Shown: positions 7,748 through 13,745 of the stretch, piece after piece
Layout: each line of letters begins with the position of its first letter
Position numbering within the stretch: the first letter of the stretch is position 1
NCBI GenBank assembly: GCA_019241735.1
Contig: JAFAWN010000189.1
Location: 1 to 21,722, forward strand
Length of the DNA: 21,722 nucleotides
Origin: Terriglobales bacterium
GTDB taxonomy: Bacteria > Acidobacteriota > Terriglobia > Terriglobales > Acidobacteriaceae
Direction: 5' to 3'
Notes under the pieces: generated by a model
Database searches by the model: none
What the model was told of the DNA's origin: nothing
The model's input: only the letters and a program-made list of their open reading frames with translations
Position numbers and translations under genes: made by a program

Positions 7748-9094
7748 ATGCGTCTTTCGTCAACCCTCTCTATTCCTTTAAGTTGCGTACTGGTCGGGGC
7801 TTCCCTGACGGCTTTAGGGGTCGGCGCCGCCCATGGCCAAAGTGACGAGAAACTCGCACCGGCTACGCCCATGCTGCGGGTGGAACTCAACTCAGCAGTG
7901 AAAATGAAGGCGGGCGCGGTAGTGCGCGCGCATACCATCCAACCGCTCTACGACGAAAATAAGATCGTGATACCCGCAGGGGCTTTGGTCACGGGCAAGA
8001 TTGCCGCGCTGAGTCCGGCGTCGCGTGGACGACGGATTTCCGCGATGAGTCAGGGTGATTTCACGCCGCTCCATGAGGCAACAATCCAGTTTGACACCGT
8101 CGATCTGGGCTCTGGAAATCTGGTGAAGCTGGCGGCCTTGCCCGCACAAGATGGGACCACGGTGGTCCGCTTTCAAAGTCCGGGCAAAAGAAAGCGCCCG
8201 GGATTGTTTCAGCGCCTCAAGGCGAAAGCGAAAGACCAGAAGGACCGCACCGTAAGCACATTCACGGCATCCGGGAAGATGGACCGGCTAAAGGCATTCA
8301 TGTTCTCGCAACTGCCCTGGCATCCGGAGAAGCTCGCCGCCGGAACTCAATACGATGTGATCCTGGCGCGGACTCCAGAACTGACGGTGGCGGACGCGTC
8401 CAAGGCCGGCGTTAAACAGGCAGCGAAGCCTGCGAAGGGTTTGGAAGCGACGGCCATTTTGCGGGCGCAGTTACAGGATGAACTAAGTTCCAAGACGGCG
8501 AAGCAAGGAGACGCGGTACTGGCGATGGTGACGGAGCCCCTGCTCGACCATAATGGCCAGATAGAAATTCCGCAAGGCGCGACGCTGCGAGGTAAAGTGC
8601 TGCGGGCGCGCCGTTCGCAGAGATGGGGAAAGAGCGGCGCTCTCCGCTTCACCTTCAACCAGTTGGATTTTTCGCAGGGCGCGGGCCAGCGAATATCCGG
8701 CGTGCCAGCGGCGGTGGATGCGGCCAACAACGGAAAACTGAGGCTCGATGCCGAAGGCGGAGTTGAGCCAGATTCCAACAAAGGGCTTATGGCGCCGCTG
8801 ACTCTAGGCTTGCTGGCCACCTCTGCCCTGCTCGATGAAGACGCGAATGTTGGCCGTAGCGCCGCCGCGAGCAACGGGTTTGGGCTGGTCACTCGGGTGG
8901 TGTCAATTTTCACCCGCTCGAAAATCGTCGCCGGAACGATCGGGATGGCCGCCGCTGGGCGCACGGTTTACACAAGGTTCATCGCGCAGGGTCAGGACGT
9001 AGTGTTTCCCAAAAATACTCAGGTCGAGGTAGAGGTCTCGCTGCCCAACCACAACCTGACTCCGACAGTGACGCCGCCGCGGCCTTCGTCTTAG
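7748..9094 (+). CDS. Exported two-module protein with VirB10/TrbI-like sequence traits
   Basis: A 448-residue protein with a signal peptide (residues 1-30, ending AAHGQ). Two similar modules follow. Module 1 runs from about 43 (LRVELNSAVKMKAGAVV) with VIPAGALVTGKI at about 74-85, to GTQYDVILARTP near 210. Module 2 runs from about 238 (LRAQLQDELSSKTAKQGDAV) with EIPQGATLRGKV at about 273-284, to FPKNTQVEVEVSLP near 436. The IPxGAxLxGKV pattern, the later LRFTFNQLDF strand and the closing KNTxVxVxVxL strand resemble the C-terminal beta-barrel of VirB10/TrbI secretion proteins. Hydrophobic segments near 350-363 (LMAPLTLGLLATSALL) and 394-405 may be membrane contacts. No other secretion gene is nearby. 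A basic stretch (about 147-167) links the modules. The start is supported by GGAG. Function is unknown; the VirB10 resemblance is inference. Confidence 0.82.
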   Translation: MRLSSTLSIPLSCVLVGASLTALGVGAAHGQSDEKLAPATPMLRVELNSAVKMKAGAVVRAHTIQPLYDENKIVIPAGALVTGKIAALSPASRGRRISAMSQGDFTPLHEATIQFDTVDLGSGNLVKLAALPAQDGTTVVRFQSPGKRKRPGLFQRLKAKAKDQKDRTVSTFTASGKMDRLKAFMFSQLPWHPEKLAAGTQYDVILARTPELTVADASKAGVKQAAKPAKGLEATAILRAQLQDELSSKTAKQGDAVLAMVTEPLLDHNGQIEIPQGATLRGKVLRARRSQRWGKSGALRFTFNQLDFSQGAGQRISGVPAAVDAANNGKLRLDAEGGVEPDSNKGLMAPLTLGLLATSALLDEDANVGRSAAASNGFGLVTRVVSIFTRSKIVAGTIGMAAAGRTVYTRFIAQGQDVVFPKNTQVEVEVSLPNHNLTPTVTPPRPSS

Positions 9095-9136
9095 AAGAAG
9101 GCTTCCAAGACGACAAATATCATCAACCGCCGAGAC

Positions 9137-9180
9137 CCCAAAAAATATGGATCGCCAGGGTTCTCTCCTGACGATCCATA
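9137..9180 (-). terminator. Rho-independent terminator of the SYLF gene (minus strand)
   Basis: The arms at 9146-9159 and 9167-9180 form a 14-position stem with a single C/A mismatch (9155/9171) and a 7-base loop. Read on the minus strand, the stem is followed directly by a run of six Ts and then GGGG. This is a strong intrinsic terminator for transcription coming from the SYLF gene at 9218-9949. On the plus strand the stem lacks a following T run, so it would be weak there. Confidence 0.8.
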
Positions 9181-9190
9181 CAATCTAAGC

Positions 9191-9214
9191 GCCGGTAATT
9201 AGCCGCTTACCGGC
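9191..9214. other. Second hairpin just past the SYLF stop codon
   Basis: GCCGGTAA (9191-9198) and TTACCGGC (9207-9214) are perfect 8-bp inverted arms around an 8-base loop. The hairpin lies three bases past the SYLF stop codon and upstream of the terminator hairpin in transcript order. It has no T run of its own, so an RNA 3'-end stabiliser is more likely than a separate terminator. Confidence 0.5.
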
Positions 9215-9217
9215 CTT

Positions 9218-9949
9218 CTAGTGTTTATCTTCATTGGCGTCGGCAGCGGCGGCTTGATGCCCTGCCTGGCTTAGCGCCGCCATGAAAGACACAGCGGTCC
9301 GAGGCGGCGGTACCTTGCCGGAAAGCACGGCACGGAACGGCACGTCTTTTCCGTAGATGGCGATTGTGGAGTCAGCATCCTGTTCTACGACCGCGCCCTC
9401 CAGCGTTAAGCCTGCGAATGCACCCTTGGAGCGCGAGTAAGTCAGCATTTCGGTGTTCAATTTCCAGTCAGTGCCGGCGGAGGCGTGACGGCCCACGGGA
9501 CCGGCAGCCACGGATCCCTCGCCGCTCAGCTGAAATTTGGAGGAAAGCAGGTGCTGCATGCCGCGGTCGTTCATCACCAGCATGACCAGATCAATCCCTT
9601 CGACCCCGATCTGCAACCCCCAGCTTCCGCCGCCAACCGAAATAAAGCCGGGAGCGCTCCAGCCCGTTGCGGTGCGGCAGGATGCGACGCCACGGCCATG
9701 TTTACCGCCGAAAATAAATCCCGCCTTAACCAGATGCGGGACCACGGCGATGCACTTTGCATTGCTCAAAACTTCTTCCGGGATACCTTTGTCGGGAGTG
9801 TTCATGATGGCATGCAGAACCTCAACGGAATTGCGCAGGCGTTCAACCGAATCCTGGCGTGCCGAACCTGCCCAAGCTTGAGTTGCCGCCAAACTGACAA
9901 AGCTGATCATCAACAGCGAAACCATCGGTAAGGTCTTCTTCATCTTCAT
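9218..9949 (-). CDS. SYLF/Ysc84-domain lipid-binding protein, exported
   Basis: A 243-residue protein. A signal peptide (about 1-27, through SFVSLAATQAWAG) is followed by a SYLF (Ysc84) domain that fills the rest. Typical features are an early helix (VERLRNSVEVLHAIM), AKCIAVVPHLVKAGFIFGG, then GFISVGGGSWGLQIGVEGID and DLVMLVMNDRGM. The family binds phosphoinositides in eukaryotes; bacterial members are periplasmic or outer-membrane associated with no settled role. I chose the start at 9949 because AAGGA lies about eight bases upstream of it. A further in-frame ATG at 9967 would place that ribosome site inside the coding sequence. The C-terminal tail (HQAAAADANEDKH) is low complexity. It converges on the VirB10-like gene and ends in a clear terminator. 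Confidence 0.9.
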   Translation of the reverse strand: MKMKKTLPMVSLLMISFVSLAATQAWAGSARQDSVERLRNSVEVLHAIMNTPDKGIPEEVLSNAKCIAVVPHLVKAGFIFGGKHGRGVASCRTATGWSAPGFISVGGGSWGLQIGVEGIDLVMLVMNDRGMQHLLSSKFQLSGEGSVAAGPVGRHASAGTDWKLNTEMLTYSRSKGAFAGLTLEGAVVEQDADSTIAIYGKDVPFRAVLSGKVPPPRTAVSFMAALSQAGHQAAAADANEDKH

Positions 9950-10133
9950 CGTTTTTTCCTTTTCCATAACTATTTTTATCCAATGCCCTCAATGAGGATA
10001 CCGCAGACGAGCGATTTAACCCAGGCTATCTGATGTGGGGAGTCTCGTAATCAGTATCATAATCAGTTCAGAACGCAACAACTGAGCACAATTGCACACT
10101 ATTTCGTACCCCATCCGCGCACAATGAAAGTCT

Positions 10134-10370
10134 ATGTTCCTGCGCCGTCTGCTCGGACCAGGCTTTCGAGCGCTGATTGCCCGTATCGAAACTTCGTGGG
10201 GGCGCCATCGGAAGCGGCCAGCTTCGGGCAAGAAAGCGAAATTCGCGCGCTCGGGGGAGCAGAGGATGTGTCCTGCGTGCGGACGGATCACTTCGCGATT
10301 AAAGAGCTGTTGCCTGGAATGTGGAGCGTTGCTGAATCCGGCCAGGCTCGCGCGCGGTAATGGCCGCTGA
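10134..10370 (+). CDS. Small basic zinc-ribbon protein
   Basis: A 78-residue, arginine/lysine-rich protein. The N-terminal half is basic (FLRRLLGPGF, GRHRKRPASGKKAKFARSG). The C-terminal half is a zinc ribbon: C46 and C49 in MCPACG, then C60 and C63 in CCLECG, with an extra C59. The C-x2-C-x10-C-x2-C spacing is a standard zinc-ribbon layout, which is why I prefer this frame over an overlapping 78-codon frame starting at 10124. The basic charge suggests nucleic-acid or ribosome binding, which is inference. There is no clear Shine-Dalgarno site; a CACAAT element lies eight bases before the ATG. It is divergent from the SYLF gene, and its stop codon is one base from the Crp/Fnr stop on the other strand. 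Confidence 0.6.
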   Translation: MFLRRLLGPGFRALIARIETSWGRHRKRPASGKKAKFARSGEQRMCPACGRITSRLKSCCLECGALLNPARLARGNGR

Positions 10371-10371
10371 G

Positions 10372-11031
10372 TTAATCGTGAAGGATGATGTTCAGCAGCG
10401 AACTGTGGACCTGTAGCCCGGCGCCGTTGTAGTGGATGAATCCAAGCTTGCGGAAGCGGTTCATGAAAAAACTGACGCGGGAGCGGGTGGTGCCAACCAT
10501 TTCCGCCAGCGTCTCCTGGCTGATTTTGGGGACGACGGTCTCAGGAACGCCTTCTTTGCCGAAATGAGCGAGCAGCAAAAGTGCGCGCGCCAGCCGCTTT
10601 TCACTGGAATTAAAAAGCTGATCGATGAGATCTTCCTCATAACGAATGTTGCGGGCGAGAAGGTAGGCCACGAACATGTCGGAGAAGGAATGTTCGCGGT
10701 GCAGCGCCTGGATCATGGACTGCTTTTCGACGCGCAGTAGCACGCAATCGGTAATTGCAACTGCCGATCCCATGCGAAGCACTTGCCCGGCGAGACAGCC
10801 TTCGCCCAGAAAATCGCCTTCGCCCAAGATTCCGATTGTGGCCTCTTTCCCGGTGCTCGAGACCACGGTGAGTTTGACTTTGCCTTTCTGGATGTAGAGA
10901 ACGGAGTCGGTTTGGTCCCCCTGGCCAAATATATTCTGCTTTTTCTTAAACGAGACGACGGTGCGTCCCTTCCCGATTCCTGCAAGGAACATGCCGGGAT
11001 CAAAGCCGGTCTTCTTTTTTGCAATCGCCAC
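10372..11031 (-). CDS. Crp/Fnr-family transcriptional regulator
   Basis: A 219-residue regulator with two domains. Residues about 15-125 form the cyclic-nucleotide-type beta-roll (FGQGDQTDSVLYIQKGKVKL, then GEGDFLGEGCLAGQVLRMGS). Residues about 130-210 form a dimer helix and a winged helix-turn-helix (ISQETLAEMVGTTRSRVSFF, recognition helix near 181-194). There is no N-terminal cysteine cluster, so it is not an FNR-type iron-sulfur sensor. In the pocket, LRMGSA replaces the ERSA run that binds cAMP in E. coli CRP, so the ligand is uncertain. The start is GTG 11031 with no Shine-Dalgarno site. A promoter with TACAAT ends seven bases upstream, which fits a leaderless mRNA. ATG 10992 is a less likely alternative. 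A palindrome overlapping the promoter suggests self-regulation. Confidence 0.93.
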   Translation of the reverse strand: MAIAKKKTGFDPGMFLAGIGKGRTVVSFKKKQNIFGQGDQTDSVLYIQKGKVKLTVVSSTGKEATIGILGEGDFLGEGCLAGQVLRMGSAVAITDCVLLRVEKQSMIQALHREHSFSDMFVAYLLARNIRYEEDLIDQLFNSSEKRLARALLLLAHFGKEGVPETVVPKISQETLAEMVGTTRSRVSFFMNRFRKLGFIHYNGAGLQVHSSLLNIILHD

Positions 11032-11038
11032 CAGTTGG

Positions 11039-11068
11039 ATTGTAGTCGAGCATCAGGTAAGTTGTCAC
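11039..11068 (-). promoter_or_regulatory. Promoter of the Crp/Fnr gene
   Basis: On the minus strand, a -35 element GTGACA (11068-11063, 5 of 6 to TTGACA) and a -10 element TACAAT (11044-11039, 5 of 6) are spaced 18 bases apart. The -10 ends seven bases before the GTG start, so transcription would begin at or next to the start codon. The -35 lies inside the palindrome at 11064-11078. Confidence 0.6.
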
Positions 11069-11078
11069 AAATTGTGAC
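11064..11078. promoter_or_regulatory. Perfect 15-bp palindrome over the Crp/Fnr promoter (candidate operator)
   Basis: GTCACAAATTGTGAC is a perfect palindrome with 7-base arms around one central base. It covers the -35 element of the Crp/Fnr gene and starts 33 bases upstream of its start codon. A bound dimer there would block RNA polymerase, or touch it if the regulator is an activator. The arms contain GTGAC as in CRP-type half-sites, but they point outward (TCACA then TGTGA) instead of the classical TGTGA-N6-TCACA. Confidence 0.55.
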
Positions 11079-11134
11079 TTTTGTGCCGGCCGCTTGAGCC
11101 CTTGCTTCGGAAAAGGAACGAATGCATGATCCGG

Positions 11135-12394
11135 CTAATGTTCGTCCTTAGGCATTAAATCGCCCGCGAGCCGATTGACCTGGCGAAGTTCGGGGAAGCG
11201 CCAGGCGGCAATGGCGGTAACGATCAGAGTCCCGACGCCGCCCAAAATAACTGCGGGGACGGTTCCAAACCAGGCCGCGGTCAGGCCGGATTCGAATTCT
11301 CCAAATTCGTTGGAGGCGCCGATAAACAGCATGTTCACGGAACTTACACGTCCGCGCATGGCGTCCGGGGTGGCGAGCTGAATCAGGGTGCTGCGAATGA
11401 TTACGCTCACCATGTCAGTAGCGCCGACCATTAACAGTGCGAAAAAAGAGAGGTAGAAATTACGGGAGAGACCGAAGACGATGGTGAAAACCCCGAAACC
11501 AGTAACGCACAGAAACATAGTTACGCCGGCGCGCCGTTGCAGGGGCCGGTAAGCAAGCAGCGCCGCCATGGCCGCTGCTCCGACGCCCGGAGCGCTGCGC
11601 AACACTCCCAGCCCCCAGGGCCCGGTGTGGAGAATTTCGCGGGCGTACACCGGCAGCAAAGCGACAGCCCCGCCCAATAAAACCGCGAACAGGTCGAGCA
11701 GTATGGCGCCGAGGATGATCTTCTTGATCCGGATGTAGCGCAGCCCCGCAAGCACAGTGGTCAAAGTGACCGGCTCACGAGCAGCTTGCGGGCGGGCTTT
11801 TATGCGCAGCATGGAAACTGCTGCTATCGCGGACGAAGACACTGCCGCAACGTAAACCGCCGCGGGGCCATGGAAGATCGCATAGATGATTCCGCCGGCA
11901 GCCGGCCCCAGGATGGTGGCGCTCGTTCGGGCGCTGGCGGCCCAGGCGACGGCGTTGGGGAAATGTTCTTCCGGAATCAGTTGCGGCAGTATTGCCTGGC
12001 CGGCAGGCCCGTTGAACGCGCGCACCGCTCCCAGCAGAATTAAGGTGGCATAAATCGGGCGCACCGAGGCGGGACCGCGGCAGGCGAGTTCCAACAATAA
12101 CGCGGAGCAGACGGCGAATCCGCCGTAACAGAGCAGAAGAATCCGGCCGCGGTCGAAACGATCCAGGGCGTGCCCCGAAGGCAGAAACAACAAGAAGCCG
12201 GGAAGGAACTGGGCGAGGCCAACGTATCCAAGATCGAGCGGCCGCCGGGTAATTTCATAAACTTGCCAGGCAACGGCGACCGATTGCATCTCGAGGGCGA
12301 GGATTATGAAGCATCGCGCCACAATATAGACCACGAAATCCGGATGCGAGAAAGCCGCGTGTCCGCCAACGCTGGAGCTTTCGGATCGCGCCAT
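11135..12394 (-). CDS. MFS transporter, EntS-like (MFS_3 type) exporter
   Basis: A 419-residue inner-membrane protein with about 12 hydrophobic segments. It begins FVVYIVARCFIILALEMQSV and carries the MFS signature loop GHALDRFDRGRILL between helices 2 and 3. Further marks are GAVRAFNGPAGQAILPQLIP and TPDAMRGRVSSVNMLFIGAS. These fit the EntS/MFS_3 branch, whose members export enterobactin or other small molecules. ATG 12394 is the start, with no strong ribosome site. A TTGTCACA half-site lies just upstream at 12407-12414. The gene starts 38 bases after RibBA on the same strand and may share its transcript. The substrate cannot be read from sequence; export of a siderophore, flavin or drug is possible. 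The C-terminus is short and acidic (LMPKDEH). Confidence 0.9.
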   Translation of the reverse strand: MARSESSSVGGHAAFSHPDFVVYIVARCFIILALEMQSVAVAWQVYEITRRPLDLGYVGLAQFLPGFLLFLPSGHALDRFDRGRILLLCYGGFAVCSALLLELACRGPASVRPIYATLILLGAVRAFNGPAGQAILPQLIPEEHFPNAVAWAASARTSATILGPAAGGIIYAIFHGPAAVYVAAVSSSAIAAVSMLRIKARPQAAREPVTLTTVLAGLRYIRIKKIILGAILLDLFAVLLGGAVALLPVYAREILHTGPWGLGVLRSAPGVGAAAMAALLAYRPLQRRAGVTMFLCVTGFGVFTIVFGLSRNFYLSFFALLMVGATDMVSVIIRSTLIQLATPDAMRGRVSSVNMLFIGASNEFGEFESGLTAAWFGTVPAVILGGVGTLIVTAIAAWRFPELRQVNRLAGDLMPKDEH

Positions 12395-12406
12395 CGTGTT
12401 CTTAGT

Positions 12407-12414
12407 TTGTCACA
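12407..12414. promoter_or_regulatory. Half-site TTGTCACA upstream of the MFS gene
   Basis: The 8 bases TTGTCACA at 12407-12414 match one arm of the palindrome in front of the Crp/Fnr gene. The second arm is not preserved here (GTTGGAGG follows). An 8-base match is expected by chance at this window size, so it is a weak hint that the regulator also acts on the MFS gene. Confidence 0.15.
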
Positions 12415-12432
12415 GTTGGAGGAGCTGAGAGC

Positions 12433-13659
12433 TCAGCGAAAATTTGGCAGCGAACTATTGAGAGAGGTTTTTGCAGCTGTTTCTCCGGCAGAAACGGGAA
12501 CTTGATCAACAATCTCGATTCCGAAGCCTTCGAGTGCCGGTACTTTCTTGCGGGGATGATTGGTGAGCAGCCGAATACGCCGGAGGTTTAGGTCAGACAA
12601 TATTTGCGCGCCGATTCCGATTTCACGCTGTTGTTTTCGCTGCGCTTCGGGTTTTTGCGCATCTGCCCGCAGGACTTCTGCCTGAGCAGAAGTTGACGGA
12701 TCGCGATGGAATCCCAGCGCATTGCGCTCTCCGATCTGCTCTACCGAGAATCCTTTCGATGTCTGGTGCAAATAAATAAGTGCCCCGCGTCCTTCATGCG
12801 CAATGGCACGCAGAGAACCGTCCACTATGGCGCGACACTCGCAGGCAGTCGATCCGAACACATCACCGACCAGGCAGTGCGAGTGCATGCGAACCAAAAC
12901 TGCTTCGCCGGAATCTTCGATGTCCCCGCGCACCAGTGCGAGGTGGGATTCACCGCCATCCACTTCGCTGGTGTATGCGATAAGGCGAAAGTCGCCATAC
13001 GGCGTCGAGATCATCGCCTCGCCCACCCGATGCACGTAACGCTCGTGCTGCATGCGGTAACGGATGAGCTCAGCTACGGTGAGCATTTTCATGCCGTGAA
13101 GATTGCAGAACTCGACCAGGTCGGGAACTCGCGCCATGCTCCCGTCATCGCGCATGATTTCACAAATGATGCCGGCAGGAATGAGTCCTGCCAGACGTGC
13201 CAGATCGACTGCGGCTTCGGTTTGTCCGGCGCGGACTAGGACCCCACCCTTGCGGGCGCGCAGGGGAAATACGTGGCCGGGACGGGCAAGATCGGCCGGA
13301 CGGGTGGCGGGATCAATGGCAGCTTTGATCGTGCGGGCACGGTCGTAGGCGGAAATCCCGGTAGTGACCCCGTCCCGCGCATCGATCGCCTCGCAAAACG
13401 CAGTGCCGTAGTTGGAAGTATTCTCGACGCTCATGGGGCCAATTCGCAGATGTTCGAGTCGTTCCGGGGTCATGGCAAGGCAGATGAGGCCGCGTCCATG
13501 CCGGGCCATGAAGTTGATGGCTTCGGGGGTGACTTTTTCCGCGGCCAAGGTAAGGTCGCCTTCGTTTTCACGGTCTTCATCATCTACGACGACCAGCATG
13601 CGTCCAGCGCGGGTTTCTTCAATCGCGGTGGGAACATCGGTGAAAGGCGAGGTGGGCAC
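12433..13659 (-). CDS. ribBA: RibBA-type protein: DHBP synthase domain plus a degenerate GTP cyclohydrolase II domain
   Basis: A 408-residue riboflavin-pathway protein. The N-terminal domain (about 1-205) makes 3,4-dihydroxy-2-butanone 4-phosphate from ribulose 5-phosphate and shows DDEDRENEGD (26-35) and RPGHVFPL (126-133). The position matching the metal-binding His153 of E. coli RibB is Gln (RAGQTEAAVDL). The C-terminal domain keeps the three GTP cyclohydrolase II zinc cysteines (C262, C273, C275) and the end RLLTNHPRKK. It has lost the RQEGR motif (now HQTSKG), the segment holding Tyr105, and the catalytic Arg128 (LGFHRDPS, Ser at that place). The second activity is therefore probably absent. 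The frame could open at TTG 13677, but a promoter overlapping that codon favours GTG 13659. It lies between the TonB-like and MFS genes on the same strand. Confidence 0.88.
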   Translation of the reverse strand: MPTSPFTDVPTAIEETRAGRMLVVVDDEDRENEGDLTLAAEKVTPEAINFMARHGRGLICLAMTPERLEHLRIGPMSVENTSNYGTAFCEAIDARDGVTTGISAYDRARTIKAAIDPATRPADLARPGHVFPLRARKGGVLVRAGQTEAAVDLARLAGLIPAGIICEIMRDDGSMARVPDLVEFCNLHGMKMLTVAELIRYRMQHERYVHRVGEAMISTPYGDFRLIAYTSEVDGGESHLALVRGDIEDSGEAVLVRMHSHCLVGDVFGSTACECRAIVDGSLRAIAHEGRGALIYLHQTSKGFSVEQIGERNALGFHRDPSTSAQAEVLRADAQKPEAQRKQQREIGIGAQILSDLNLRRIRLLTNHPRKKVPALEGFGIEIVDQVPVSAGETAAKTSLNSSLPNFR

Positions 13660-13667
13660 GATGAGTG

Positions 13668-13695
13668 ATTGTAGCAAAAGTAGTGCAGGATTCAG
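13668..13695 (-). promoter_or_regulatory. Extended -10 promoter of ribBA
   Basis: On the minus strand, TGCTACAAT gives an extended -10 element (TACAAT at 13673-13668 with upstream TG). A weak -35-like CTGAAT lies 16 bases before it (13695-13690). The -10 ends eight bases before GTG 13659, so the transcript would begin within a base or two of that codon. This would give ribBA its own promoter inside the 86-bp gap after the TonB-like gene. Confidence 0.4.
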
Positions 13696-13745
13696 GCGAG
13701 GCTTTCCCCTCGCTGAAAATGGCGACGAGCCCGGCCTGATTGATT

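Noticed and set aside
8347..8964. 205-codon open frame on the minus strand
   Set aside because: Antisense to the VirB10-like gene; Ser/Arg/Pro/Ala-rich with no domain, while the plus-strand frame has a signal peptide, ribosome site and promoter.
9485..9931. 148-codon open frame on the plus strand
   Set aside because: Antisense to the SYLF domain gene, which has a signal peptide, a ribosome site and a terminator.
10124..10360. Overlapping 78-codon frame next to the zinc-ribbon gene
   Set aside because: It lacks the ordered cysteine pairs and has no recognisable composition. The frame starting at 10134 explains the region better.
12433..13659. Frameshift or pseudogene in ribBA
   Set aside because: The frame is continuous, with conserved motifs on both sides of the altered region. 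Replacement of the catalytic segment looks like evolved divergence, not a sequencing error.
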